Assembly: GCA_029780075.1 (NCBI GenBank)
Contig: JAKOZI010000181.1
Location: forward strand, 1-33,169
Source of the DNA: Pseudomonadota bacterium
GTDB lineage: Bacteria; Pseudomonadota; Gammaproteobacteria; Burkholderiales; Rhodocyclaceae
DNA length: 33,169 bases
Direction: 5' to 3'
The notes below the pieces were generated by a model. It was given only the letters and a program-made list of their open reading frames with translations, ran no database searches and was not told where the DNA came from. Within the stretch, counting starts at the first letter, position 1. Every line of letters begins with the position of its first letter. Below, piece after piece: positions 25,636 through 33,169 of the stretch. A program made the translations under genes and the position numbers.

Positions 25636-26853
25636 ATGCTGCCACTCGTTCCGCTGGCCCTGTCCATCGTTCCTGAACTCATCAAGATGATCGCCGGTGA
25701 CAAGGCCGGCGACGTGGCAACGACTGTCGCCAACGTCGTCCAGGAAGTCACCGGCACTCCCGACGCAGCCGAGGCGCAGCGCAAGCTCGCCTCAGATCCC
25801 GCCCTGGCGAGCCAGTTGCGCATTCGTCTGGCAGAGATCGCACTGGAAACCCAGAAGGCGATGGACAGCGCCGCCGAGCAGAAGCGCCAGGCGGAACTGG
25901 CGGCGCAACAGAAAGCACTCGAGAACACCCAGGGCGCGCGCAGCACCATGGTTGACTTGGTCAAGTCCGGCAGTTCGATCGCCTGGGGGGCGCCAGTCGT
26001 TTCGGTGATTGTCACCGTGGGCTTCTTCGGGATCCTGCTCGTACTCATCCTGTCGGACAAGGCATTCCCGGCCGAGCTGACGAGCATCATCAACATCACC
26101 GTCGGTGCGCTGGCTGCGGCCTTCGCCACCGTCGTGAATTTCTGGCTCGGATCATCCCAGGGCTCGCGCGACAAGGATTCGACGGCGCGCGACCTGCAGA
26201 CTGCGACGCTCAACCTGCAAGCCACGCATGCCGCGGCAACCGAACGCATGGTCCAGACGCTGGCCGCTGCCGCGAGTCCCGCCGTGCCTGCGGCCAAACC
26301 GGCTTCATCGGGGGATGCCAATTTCGAAAGCTGTCTGGCCATCGTTGTAGACAAGGAAGGCGGCTTCTCTGACCATCCCCGCGACCGTGGCGGACCAACC
26401 AACCTGGGCATTACCCTGCGCACGCTGGCATCGTGGCAAGGACTGAACTTCGAAGAGATCACCGAGGAGGCCAAGGCGAAACTCCTCGCCGACCTCAAGG
26501 CGCTGACCAAGCGTGAGGCAGCGGAAATCTACCGTGCCAACTACTGGTTACCGATGCGCTGCGGTGACCTGCCGCGGGGGGTGGATCTGATGCTGTTCGA
26601 TTTCGGCGTAAACGCCGGCCCACGCACCTCGGTAAAACTGATGCAGCGCGCCGTCGGGGTAACCGCCGACGGATCGCTGGGACCACAGACCCTGGCTGCG
26701 GCAACAGCTACCGACGCCGGCAAACTGATCGACGCCTTGGCCGAGGCGCGCCTGGCCTACTACCGTTCGCTCGACAACTTCGACGTCTTCGGCGCAGGCT
26801 GGAGCAAACGCACCTCCGAGGTCGCAGCACTCGCGCACTCGATGACCACCTGA
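25636..26853 (+). CDS. Fused GTA-type holin and GH108 muramidase
   Basis: A single 405-residue chain joins two lysis functions. Residues 1-180 resemble the three-helix holin of gene-transfer agents: a hydrophobic N-terminus (1-20), an amphipathic charged helix (41-100), two strong membrane segments (115-139 and 147-171) and the ending NFWLGSSQGSRDK. A linker (181-228) follows. Residues 229-405 are a glycoside hydrolase 108 N-acetylmuramidase with catalytic Glu241 in DKEGGFSDHPRDRGGPTNLGIT, then DFGVNAGP and a terminal peptidoglycan-binding-like part (GVTADGSLGPQTL). GGGAG precedes the ATG. No phage genes adjoin it. It could be a domesticated lysis gene used for protein release, or a prophage remnant; both are inferences. 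Confidence 0.87.
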   Translation: MLPLVPLALSIVPELIKMIAGDKAGDVATTVANVVQEVTGTPDAAEAQRKLASDPALASQLRIRLAEIALETQKAMDSAAEQKRQAELAAQQKALENTQGARSTMVDLVKSGSSIAWGAPVVSVIVTVGFFGILLVLILSDKAFPAELTSIINITVGALAAAFATVVNFWLGSSQGSRDKDSTARDLQTATLNLQATHAAATERMVQTLAAAASPAVPAAKPASSGDANFESCLAIVVDKEGGFSDHPRDRGGPTNLGITLRTLASWQGLNFEEITEEAKAKLLADLKALTKREAAEIYRANYWLPMRCGDLPRGVDLMLFDFGVNAGPRTSVKLMQRAVGVTADGSLGPQTLAAATATDAGKLIDALAEARLAYYRSLDNFDVFGAGWSKRTSEVAALAHSMTT

Positions 26854-26887
26854 GAGTTGCTGTTGGCATCGTAAGCAGGAGGAGGCA

Positions 26888-28078
26888 TCAGTGCGCTTTG
26901 GCAGGAAAGACCTGCCGTCCATAATTGATCGACAGTGAATGCAGCAAGGGGTGCTCTGCCAGGCGCCTGGCGATTGCGTGCTCGACCCTGGCGACAACGG
27001 CGAGGTCTTCGAGGGCGTGCCGGGGCAGATGAAGTTCGGCTTCAACCCGACCATTGAGATAGTGCAGGACGACGCGCTGGGGTTGCGGCAGGTCGACGAG
27101 CAGAGGTGCCAACTGCTTCAGCAACTCGCTGCGATCCGGCAGGTTCTGGCTCTTGGTGTCGTGCTCCAGATCATCCTCGACGTCGACATGGACGAGAACA
27201 TCGGAGACTGAGGGGTGACTATCGAGCACCCGTTTGCGGGTCATCTCGGCAATACGGTGACCTTCCGAAACGCTGATCCGCGCATCGACGCAGACGTGCG
27301 CATCAACCAGCGAACGATGCGCCATGCGGCGCGTCCGCAGTTCGTGCAGGCTGCCAACACCGGGGGTATCGATGATCACCTGGCGGATGCTGGCGACCTC
27401 CTCGGCCGACAGTCCGGTATCGATCAACTCCTGGACGGCATCCCAGGAAAACACGACCCCCATTCGGACGATCATGAAGCCGACAATCACTGCCGCTACC
27501 GAGTCAGCAAAGTTGTAGCCCAGCAGATTGCCGATGATCCCCAGGGCCACCACGAGTGACGAGGCCGCATCGGAGCGGGCGTGCCAGGCATTGGCGATCA
27601 ACATCGGAGAGCGCAGGCGCTCTCCGACATGAAGCATGTAACGAAACAGCCCCTCCTTCGCCGCCAGCGCCAGAATCGCCGTCCATAAGGCCATCTGTTG
27701 TACCGGCGGCAAACCTTCCAGGTTTTGCAGCTTGACCCCGGCTCCCCAGATGATGCCCGCGCCCGTCGCTGCCAGAATCGCTCCGAGGGCGAACGACGCG
27801 GCCGTTTCGATGCGCGCGTGCCCATAGGGGTGCGTCTCGTCGGCCGGATCCCGACTATGATGGGCAGCAAAAAGAACCAGAAAGTCACACACCAGATCGG
27901 AGAGCGAATGCAGTCCGTCGGCGATCAGGCCCTGGGAGTGGGCGAGGATACCCGCGACCACCTGCGCGATGGTCAGGAAAACATTGACCACCACGCTGAT
28001 CCAGGTGACCCGTTGCGTCATGCCGTGCCGCGCCGGGTCGTCGAAAGAAATCTCGGGGGCCTCGTTATGGGTGCCCAT
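26888..28078 (-). CDS. Cation diffusion facilitator family transporter
   Basis: Inner-membrane metal/proton antiporter of the CDF family, exporting divalent cations such as Zn2+, Co2+, Fe2+ or Mn2+. The 396 residues include about six membrane segments. Metal-site motifs are in TM2 (ADGLHSLSDLVCD) and TM5 (WHARSDAASS), with HPYGHARIET after TM2; a cytoplasmic dimerisation domain follows (DAHVCVDARISVSEGHRIAE). About 100 further C-terminal residues duplicate a similar fold (LHYLNGRVEAELHLPRH), making it longer than a minimal CDF. The frame opens at 28114, but the ATG at 28078 has AAGGTGAG upstream. The H-S-x-x-D and H-x-x-x-D pattern does not fix the metal. Gene order gives no cognate regulator. 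Confidence 0.92.
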   Translation of the reverse strand: MGTHNEAPEISFDDPARHGMTQRVTWISVVVNVFLTIAQVVAGILAHSQGLIADGLHSLSDLVCDFLVLFAAHHSRDPADETHPYGHARIETAASFALGAILAATGAGIIWGAGVKLQNLEGLPPVQQMALWTAILALAAKEGLFRYMLHVGERLRSPMLIANAWHARSDAASSLVVALGIIGNLLGYNFADSVAAVIVGFMIVRMGVVFSWDAVQELIDTGLSAEEVASIRQVIIDTPGVGSLHELRTRRMAHRSLVDAHVCVDARISVSEGHRIAEMTRKRVLDSHPSVSDVLVHVDVEDDLEHDTKSQNLPDRSELLKQLAPLLVDLPQPQRVVLHYLNGRVEAELHLPRHALEDLAVVARVEHAIARRLAEHPLLHSLSINYGRQVFPAKAH

Positions 28079-28328
28079 GGCTCGCTCACCTTCCCAATCA
28101 TCAATTGCCGGCATTCTACCGCGGTCGATAGTCGATCATGACGCGCGGCTTGCTGCCGCCTGAGGTTGCACGTCCGGATCAGCCGGCACCAACTCCGGAT
28201 CGTGCCGGGCAGGCATCGTCCGACAAGCAGCTTAAACCAGGCTTAAGCCTCGAGTTCCCGGCAACACCAACGTCCAAGCGGACCGCCGGGTCTGCAGGCG
28301 GCGGACCAAGAACGGCAAGCTGATGACG

Positions 28329-28928
28329 TCAATGGCCCAGAGAAGTCACGACCTGCGAGAAGGTGTGTGCGATCTCCTCGCCATGCAACTCGAGCCCCAT
28401 CTGGCGCTCGATCTGAGACAAGGAGAAGACGCCACAGAGCACGTGATTGTCCTCGGCGTCGTGATCGACGACCAGGCAGAAAGGGGTGCCCAAGCCCTTG
28501 AGGGTGGCGACAATGTTGCCCACTTTTGCCGCAGTCACGTCCGTCAGGTGCATGACCTGGGCGTCGTCGTGCTTGTTGACCATCACATCGCCGACCACCA
28601 GCTCACTTGGGCGCACGCCCAGCGTATGGGCCACGGCCAGCGGCCGGTCGCCCTTCGTGCCCGCGTCGGTCACGATCCCCAGCAGGTGTCTCTGCGCATC
28701 GGCGACCAGCAGGTAGCGCACCTGGCACAGGCGCATGATCCTGTTGGCTTCGTCTAGAGACGCATCGCGAGTAATCGTGACGAGTGTGACCTGCTGGAGA
28801 TCGGTCATGACCGCCAATGCCGGCGAAGTCGCATCCACCCCGGTGCGCACTGCCGCCTTGGGGAGGAAACAGGGGACGCTTCTCGTGAGCTTCGTCAAAG
28901 GTAGAGGCTTGAAGCGAGTGTCTGGCAT
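28329..28928 (-). CDS. Protein with two CBS domains
   Basis: A 199-residue protein consisting almost entirely of a CBS pair, which binds adenine nucleotides to sense energy state. The first CBS unit (about 50-115) contains LVTITRDASLDEANRIMRLCQVRYLLVAD and HLLGIVTDAG; the second (about 115-180) begins VVGDVMVNKHDDAQVMHLTD and ends LCGVFSLSQIERQMG. No enzyme or channel domain is attached, so it may regulate a partner in trans. The ATG at 28928 has GGAGG at ideal spacing; the frame is open far upstream, but that part overlaps another remnant. The cation exporter gene follows in the same direction after about 250 bp; a functional link is not shown. Confidence 0.9.
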   Translation of the reverse strand: MPDTRFKPLPLTKLTRSVPCFLPKAAVRTGVDATSPALAVMTDLQQVTLVTITRDASLDEANRIMRLCQVRYLLVADAQRHLLGIVTDAGTKGDRPLAVAHTLGVRPSELVVGDVMVNKHDDAQVMHLTDVTAAKVGNIVATLKGLGTPFCLVVDHDAEDNHVLCGVFSLSQIERQMGLELHGEEIAHTFSQVVTSLGH

Positions 28929-28958
28929 TTTGCAGTCCTCCTGATCGGCGTTGAAAGG

Positions 28959-28974
28959 AATATTAATATTAATA
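28959..28974 (-). promoter_or_regulatory. AT-only palindromic patch upstream of the CBS gene
   Basis: AATATTAATATTAATA, built of overlapping palindromes, lies 31-46 bases before the CBS gene start in GC-rich surroundings. It could be an AT-rich promoter core or a regulator site; no hexamer pair is clear enough to place a promoter. Confidence 0.35.
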
Positions 28975-28983
28975 CACCCCTGA

Positions 28984-29376
28984 TTCCCCCCTGACAAGCC
29001 TCCGCTTGCCGGGACCTTCATCGGCGAAGGCCTGATGATCGCCGCGCGCGGTGCTGCCAACCCGTCCGCCGAGCTGACCGGCGAAACGGTCGGCGGCGAG
29101 ACGGCAGCGCGCTCGCTGCGTCTCGGGCTCGACGGCTGGAAGGCGGATGTGCGCGAGCGCCTGGCGCAGGGAGCGCGCACGGCGGAGATCGCACGCTTCT
29201 TCGACTTGCCACCGAGCGAGACGGAGTCGAGATTGACGACGCCTGGCGGGGCTACCTATACTCTCGGCGGTACCGGTCTTCGACGAGCCGAAGCCGATCA
29301 AGGCCTCGACACGGCCGCGCCGGGTGGTGGACGGCTCGCTGGCGATGCTCGCGCTGCCGGGCCGATCGAACTCTGA
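28984..29376 (+). pseudogene. Coding-like remnant of unknown family, possibly frameshifted
   Basis: The frame entering from 28984 reads protein-like for about 85 codons (GTFIGEGLMIAARGAANPSA..., DGWKADVRERLAQGARTAEI, ARFFDLPPSET) and then turns into glycine/alanine-rich text. A second frame beginning about 29222 gives VEIDDAWRGYLYSRRYR and a third gives FDEPKPIKAS followed by RVVDGSLAML, suggesting one or two frameshifts. There is no start codon with a ribosome binding site at the left end, where the sequence runs directly into the leader of the CBS gene. I do not recognise the family. It may instead be chance open reading in GC-rich DNA. Confidence 0.35.
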
Positions 29377-29404
29377 TGGCACGACGTCTTGAGGGAGTGT
29401 TCCG

Positions 29405-30529
29405 ATGCGGATGGCGATCTTCACGCTGCGGTCCCGCGTCGTCGCCTTGGTGGTGATGCTGCTGGCGGCTTGCGCGACTCCGCAGCGCGCCCCGGACGCG
29501 GCTCCGCCGGTCCGGATCTCGGAGAGTGTCTGGTGGCAGGTCGATAGCGACATCGTCGCCGCGTCGCGAGCCGCGACCGCGCCGGCCAGGAACTACGCAC
29601 GCGGCTTCATGGAGAGTTGGCGAAGCCACGTCGCCAAGCGCATCGAGACGGACTTCATTCCGTGGTTCACAGGCTACTGGACACAGCAATGGCTGGCCAT
29701 CAAAGTGTCATGGTACAAACTGAGCATCGGGGAAGGGACGGATCCTGCCACGATACGACTGGCCGCCTATCTGCAGGAGCAATTCCGCGATCGTGTGCTG
29801 GACCCTGTCGCCAGGGAGATTGATCCCGACGTGGTCCGAGGGAAAACCTCCAAGCTCTACCTCCACCTCCTCGGCGAGCAACTTCAGGGAATCCCGCGGC
29901 GCTACGGGATACCGCCCGATCAGTTCGACCGGCGTCTCAAGGACATTCCGGCGATTGCGCTGGCACCTCCAGCAGCCCATGACGCCTCGCTCTACGAGGT
30001 GGTAAACGCCGCTCCAATCGACACGCTGCCGGCCTATGTGGCGCTGATCGCTCGCCTCCGCGAAGCCGGCGGTGGCGTCGGAACGGGCCCATCGAACGCG
30101 CGGATATCGCCAGTGGCGAAGCGGGCCAGCGAGAAACTGATGGCCCGACTGGCGACGAGCGGCGGGGCAAGCGCCGCGGCGGCGGCCGTCGGCGGCGTCG
30201 CGGGCATGGTGATTTCGCTGGGCTCGCTCGGTTTCGGCGCTATCGCGCACGCGAACGAGCGCCCGGAAATGGAAGCTCAGCTTCGGGAACACCTCGGCGC
30301 TGCCCTGGACGACATGTGGCACGCCCAGATGGTGGATCCGGCAAGCGGGGTGATGGCCGGGGTAAGCTACCTATCGGGACAGATCGAAGACAACCTTGCC
30401 CGCACCCTGGTGCGACCCGTTGAATTCGAACCGGGGCCGCAGGAAGTCCCCCTGCCGATCGAAGAAGGTCTCCAGGATGAAGAAAGCGAGGAGGCCGCTG
30501 TGCGCGACGAAGACCCGGTGGATGAATGA
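29405..30529 (+). CDS. Predicted lipoprotein of unknown function
   Basis: A 374-residue protein I cannot assign to a family. It begins with a lipoprotein signal: basic N-terminus, hydrophobic core VVALVVMLLAA and lipobox LAAC with Cys23, so it is probably lipidated and anchored to a membrane facing the periplasm. Residues 41-110 are tryptophan/aromatic-rich (SVWWQVDSD, FIPWFTGYWTQQWLAIKVSWYK); 113-190 are helical. Residues about 249-281 are an alanine/glycine-rich hydrophobic stretch that could insert in a membrane, and the tail (343-374) is strongly acidic. The ATG at 29405 has GAGGGA eight bases upstream. Its neighbours are remnants, so context gives no function. Confidence 0.75.
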   Translation: MRMAIFTLRSRVVALVVMLLAACATPQRAPDAAPPVRISESVWWQVDSDIVAASRAATAPARNYARGFMESWRSHVAKRIETDFIPWFTGYWTQQWLAIKVSWYKLSIGEGTDPATIRLAAYLQEQFRDRVLDPVAREIDPDVVRGKTSKLYLHLLGEQLQGIPRRYGIPPDQFDRRLKDIPAIALAPPAAHDASLYEVVNAAPIDTLPAYVALIARLREAGGGVGTGPSNARISPVAKRASEKLMARLATSGGASAAAAAVGGVAGMVISLGSLGFGAIAHANERPEMEAQLREHLGAALDDMWHAQMVDPASGVMAGVSYLSGQIEDNLARTLVRPVEFEPGPQEVPLPIEEGLQDEESEEAAVRDEDPVDE

Positions 30530-30642
30530 CTCGACAGGAGCGCTGCCTGTCATTCGTTTGTTCTCAGAGCGCGGGGGTCGGCAACTCTGCCGTCAGCCAA
30601 GGCGATAGCGGTCTGCAGCGGCGAAGGGGGCCGTCCCCTGAA

Positions 30643-30674
30643 GGGCCGCCCCCTGAACGCGGCCCGACCTTTTT
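30643..30674 (+). terminator. Possible terminator after the lipoprotein gene
   Basis: GGGCCG (30643-30648) can pair with CGGCCC (30660-30665) across an 11-base loop, followed within four bases by TTTTT. The stem is short, and the region also holds a G/C-run duplication, so the call is tentative. Confidence 0.4.
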
Positions 30675-30689
30675 CCCCGCCGATCGCGC

Positions 30690-32319
30690 TCAGCACCTGA
30701 AGCTGCCGGTGGATTGCTGCATTCGGCGCGCCGCTTCGGCGAGACGGCTCGCCGAAGCGGCGAGTTGCCCTGCGCCGGCCGAGTTCTCTTCGGTAGCCTT
30801 CGCCACGCTCTCGATTTCGCCGGTAATGGTCTGGCTACCGGACTGCTGCGATTGCAGACCGGCGGCAACGCCGCGCAGTTCGGCGACCAGGGCATGCGCG
30901 GTGCTTTCGATGCCGAGCATGGTTTCGCGCGAGCGATTGACGGCTTCGGTGCTGACCTGAGCGTTCGTCGATTCCGCCTGCATCATCGCCACCGCCGCGT
31001 CGATCCCCGAGCGAATCGCGGCGACGACTTTGGCGATCTGTTCAGTTGACTGCGCGGTGCGTTCGGCAAGCTTGCGGACTTCGTCGGCGGCGACGGCAAA
31101 ACCGCGGCCTTGCTCGCCGGCGCGCGCCGCCTCGATCGCGGCATTCAGTGCCAGCAGGTTCGTCTGGTCGGCGACTTCACGGATGACGCCGACAATTGCC
31201 GAAATTTCACGCGAGCGTTCACCGAGTGCGGCGACGGTGCTTGCCGATGACTGGACGCCGGTGGCCAGTTCACCGACGATTTTCGCCGTCCGCTCGGATC
31301 TCGCTCGACCCGGTCCGGCACTGCTCGCCAGAAGCCAATGCCCGGGCTTCCGAGCTGTCGGCGAGCGTCGCCATATGCGCGATGCCGGTCGACATTTGCT
31401 CGACGGTTGCCGCCATCGCCGAGACGGCGGCGCTCTGCCGGGTCGAGTTGCTGGCCATTTGCACCGTCGTCGTTGACAGGCGTTCGGCTTCGGCGCTCAG
31501 CGAATCGGCATTGTTGCGAATCGAACTCACCAGGATGGAGAGTTTTCCCGCGGTATCGTTCATCGCGTTGAGCAGACCACCGATCTCGTCACCTCGCCGA
31601 TGTTCGGTGCGCATCTACAAATCGCCTGCGGCGATGGCCGCGAGGTGCTTGCGCGCACAATCGACGCCAGTGAGAAACGAAACGCTGAGGAGCCAGGTGC
31701 AGCCGATCGCGGCGCCGAGAGTGATGAAGAAGACGACGGCGAGCGCCATCGAGTTCCGAGACGTTGCCGCTGCGGTTTCGGCTTCGACCGCGGTCTGGTG
31801 CTCGGTCGCCTGCTTGACGACATCGTCGATCGCCTTGCGGTGCATTTCATAGAGCGTTTCGAGTTTGACCATCGCCGCCTTCACCTGCGCCGTGTGGTTG
31901 CCGCTCACCGCCGGAAGGAAATCGCTCTGGACCAGCGCGTAGAAGCGCGCCGCCGGTTCATGGGCATCCCCGAGAAAGCGTGCCTTCATCGCCGCAGGCA
32001 AGTCCTGTTTGAGCCAGAAATCGTGCCGTGTATCGTATTCGTTCTTCAGGATCGCGAGTTTGTCGATCAGTTCTTTTTGCTGCACCGCGCGGTCCGGGTC
32101 GGCGAGCAGCAGTACGGTCAGCCACGACTCGATGATTTAGTTCGGCGGCGGCAGGATATCTGCCACCAGATCCTTGTCGAGCACGATACGCTCGTAGAGC
32201 GGGCCGCCCACCTTCACCTTGGCGAGTCCGGAATAGGTCTGCAACCCGAAGGCAGCGAAGCCGGCGAGCAGCACCACGGTCAGCAAGAAGAACTGGATTT
32301 TCAGTTTGAATCGGGTCAT
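30690..32319 (-). pseudogene. Broken methyl-accepting chemotaxis protein gene
   Basis: The parts of a full transducer are present in order: first membrane segment (FKLKIQFFLLTVVLLAGF), periplasmic ligand domain with DLVADILPPP and the HDFWLKQDLP segment, second membrane segment (LAVVFFITLGAAIGCTWLLS), HAMP region and a cytoplasmic signalling domain with the conserved tip [20 protein letters not shown]. The reading frame is interrupted by TAA at 32137-32139, TAG at 31615-31617 and a frameshift near 31270-31300. In related receptors ILPPP is followed by a residue, a tyrosine, then IIES, so the first stop probably replaced that Tyr codon. The start at 32319 has CAGGAG eight bases upstream. Three independent lesions argue for real decay rather than one sequencing error. 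Confidence 0.88.
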
Positions 32320-32359
32320 GTCACTAGCTCCTGATGGCTAACTCGCGTGGTGCAAGCAG

Positions 32360-32386
32360 ATTTTAAACATATTGGGCCTTGTCCAA
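32360..32386 (-). promoter_or_regulatory. Possible promoter of the broken chemotaxis gene
   Basis: On the minus strand TTGGAC (32381-32386) and TAAAAT (32360-32365) are separated by 15 bases, shorter than optimal. They lie about 40 bases before the receptor start codon in a locally AT-rich patch. Confidence 0.3.
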
Positions 32387-32475
32387 CGGCGTGTGAGCCT
32401 GAACAGGGCGCGTATTTGCACCGAGGAATACACCTGAGCGGAGGAAATGAGAGGTGGGTGTAGCCTCGCCAGGAG

Positions 32476-32565
32476 GTGATCAAGATCAACGAAGCACGGC
32501 TGACCACGATCGAGCAGGTTCTCAACGCCAGCACCTCGATATTCAGGAGTGCTATTCTAGCTTGA
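32476..32565 (+). pseudogene. Possible transposase N-terminal fragment
   Basis: A GTG-started 29-codon frame preceded by AGGAG reads VIKINEARLTTIEQVLNAST and stops soon after. The NEARLTTIEQV pattern recalls the N-terminus of some transposases, in which the frame continues for several hundred residues; here it ends at TGA 32563-32565. It may be a truncated insertion-sequence relic, but it is too short to be sure. Confidence 0.3.
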
Positions 32566-32572
32566 TCGGCGG

Positions 32573-32588
32573 CCCTGCGGCCGCAGGG
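32573..32588. repeat. Perfect 16-bp GC palindrome
   Basis: CCCTGCGGCCGCAGGG is a perfect inverted repeat with no loop, eight bases after the stop of the transposase-like fragment. It could be a junction or recombination scar, a regulator site, or chance in GC-rich DNA. Confidence 0.5.
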
Positions 32589-32700
32589 TCGCCGGGCGCT
32601 GTGCGACGTCGGTCGGCAGCCCTCCGGAAGCGGACCCGGTATCCCGGAAGGTTGACGACTGCTTCACGCCACCTGCTGACAAGACTGCCGCCGACCCGCC

Positions 32701-32970
32701 ATGGCCCCATTGATACGCCTTTGCCTGGCGGCATGGCCGCCGATTCCGGCGATCGGCGATGGGCAGCAAGCGCTGCAGCCGGTCCACATCAGCGATGTGG
32801 TGGCGACGGTAGTGCAGAACCTCAGCTCATCGCAGATCAGGCAGACGCGGGATATCGTCGGCAACGAAGCGACCACGTTTGCCGACTGGCACGAACCGTG
32901 GCATGACAAGCCAAGTCATCAGACCTTTCTGCATTTGCTCAGGAAATGTAAAGATCTGTGTCATGAGTGA
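32701..32970 (+). pseudogene. C-terminal remnant of an NAD(P)-dependent epimerase/SDR-like protein
   Basis: This 89-codon open frame lacks the Rossmann N-terminus. Its first part, AWPPIPAIGDGQQALQPVHI followed by SDVVATVVQNL, matches the region of extended SDR/NDUFA9-like epimerases in which IGDG-x-Q-x-LQPVHIDD is conserved. GNEATTFADWH further on fits their C-terminal region. The remainder is degenerate and ends next to the insertion-sequence end. An ATG exists at its left end, but no ribosome binding site is seen, and the missing front half makes function unlikely. Upstream bases read as further degenerate coding sequence in other frames. Confidence 0.6.
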
Positions 32971-33013
32971 CTAGCAGCCTGTCGGACTATAGGCCTGCCG
33001 CTGCCGGATATGC

Positions 33014-33019
33014 TATAAT
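33014..33019 (+). promoter_or_regulatory. TATAAT -10 box of the insertion-sequence transposase
   Basis: A perfect TATAAT lies 30 bases before the transposase ATG. No good -35 hexamer is seen within the element at 16-18 bases upstream, so it may be weak or depend on flanking DNA. Confidence 0.5.
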
Positions 33020-33048
33020 CATAGCTATTCAAGCGACCGAGGTCTGGC

Positions 33049-33169
33049 ATGTCCAAGTTCATCGTCACCGACCGCAAGACCGACTACCTGCTGCCGCCGT
33101 CACTCGACGATTGGCTGAACCAGGATCACTTGGCGCGATTCATTGTGGAGGTGGTCGACCAGCTTGATC
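33049..33169 (+). CDS. IS1182-family transposase, N-terminal part only
   Basis: The 40 visible codons begin MSKFIVTDRKTDYLLPPSLD and continue DWLNQDHLARFIVEVVDQLD. The LLPPSLDDWL...DHLARF-x-VEVV pattern is the characteristic N-terminus of IS1182-type DDE transposases (DUF772 region). The catalytic domain is beyond the window, so intactness cannot be judged. The ATG at 33049 has only a weak GAGG-like site about ten bases upstream. Confidence 0.85.
   Translation, partial: MSKFIVTDRKTDYLLPPSLDDWLNQDHLARFIVEVVDQLD

Larger units (their letters stand above)
32971..33169 (+). mobile_element. Left end of an IS1182-family insertion sequence, cut by window edge
   Basis: The epimerase remnant ends at about 32970, and the next bases begin CTAGCAGCCTGTCGGACT, which looks like an insertion-sequence terminal inverted repeat. 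A transposase start follows within 80 bases. The exact left boundary and any target-site duplication cannot be fixed because the right end lies outside the window. Confidence 0.6.

Noticed and set aside
32887..32903. Sigma-54 promoter-like TGGCACG
   Set aside because: The -24-like element is not followed by TTGC at the required spacing, and it lies inside the epimerase remnant.

Overview
The window is GC-rich, gene-dense chromosomal DNA from a Gram-negative proteobacterium. It is most likely a betaproteobacterium of the Rhodocyclales (Accumulibacter/Dechloromonas-like). That placement is inferred from gene content and order recalled from memory: a RibBX-type RibB protein in an operon with ribH, nusB, thiL, pgpA and pncC; a FimV-like gene before recA-recX; the lptB-rpoN-hpf-ptsN-hprK block; and ubiH-family next to dsbC. 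No rRNA, tRNA, CRISPR array or complete prophage was seen.

Layout. 1-2.3 kb: a tusA-like gene cut by the window edge and an M48 periplasmic protease (both minus), divergent from moaC. 2.4-4.6 kb: isocitrate lyase (aceA) with a well-formed sigma70 promoter abutted by a perfect 14-bp palindrome and closed by a strong hairpin, then a convergent GDT1/UPF0016 cation transporter. 4.56-5.36 kb: about 800 bp with no recognisable gene. 5.36-9.04 kb: a tightly overlapping GT39-GT9-GtrA cluster for envelope glycan work. 9.07-10.71 kb (minus): a thioredoxin-like protein and an unusual membrane-anchored response regulator whose membrane segment and receiver domain are separated by 12 near-identical plus 3 degenerate 13-residue repeats. 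11.0-15.15 kb: the riboflavin/thiamine/lipid/NAD operon ribBX-ribH-nusB-thiL-pgpA-pncC, with overlapping start and stop codons at four of its five junctions. 15.2-18.6 kb: fimV-like, then recA with an SOS box lying exactly in the promoter spacer, then recX. 18.6-22.7 kb: lptB, rpoN, hpf, a terminator-like hairpin, ptsN and hprK, a module for LPS export, nitrogen sigma factor and nitrogen-type PTS control. 22.7-26.9 kb: a psiF-repeat protein, a small unknown gene (minus), a UbiH-family hydroxylase, dsbC and a one-chain fusion of a GTA-type holin with a GH108 muramidase. 26.9-28.9 kb (minus): a cation diffusion facilitator and a two-CBS-domain protein.

28.98-33.17 kb differs in character: a possible broken coding remnant, an orphan lipoprotein with no recognised family, a methyl-accepting chemotaxis gene broken by two in-frame stops and a frameshift, a possible transposase scrap, an NAD(P)-epimerase C-terminal scrap, and at the right edge the start of an IS1182-family transposase. 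This looks like a decaying, insertion-prone stretch beside a conserved housekeeping block.

The items most worth following are the repeat-arm response regulator, the holin-muramidase fusion, the aceA operator candidate, the orphan lipoprotein and the decay zone. I did not find a clear-cut multi-gene system of a wholly new type.
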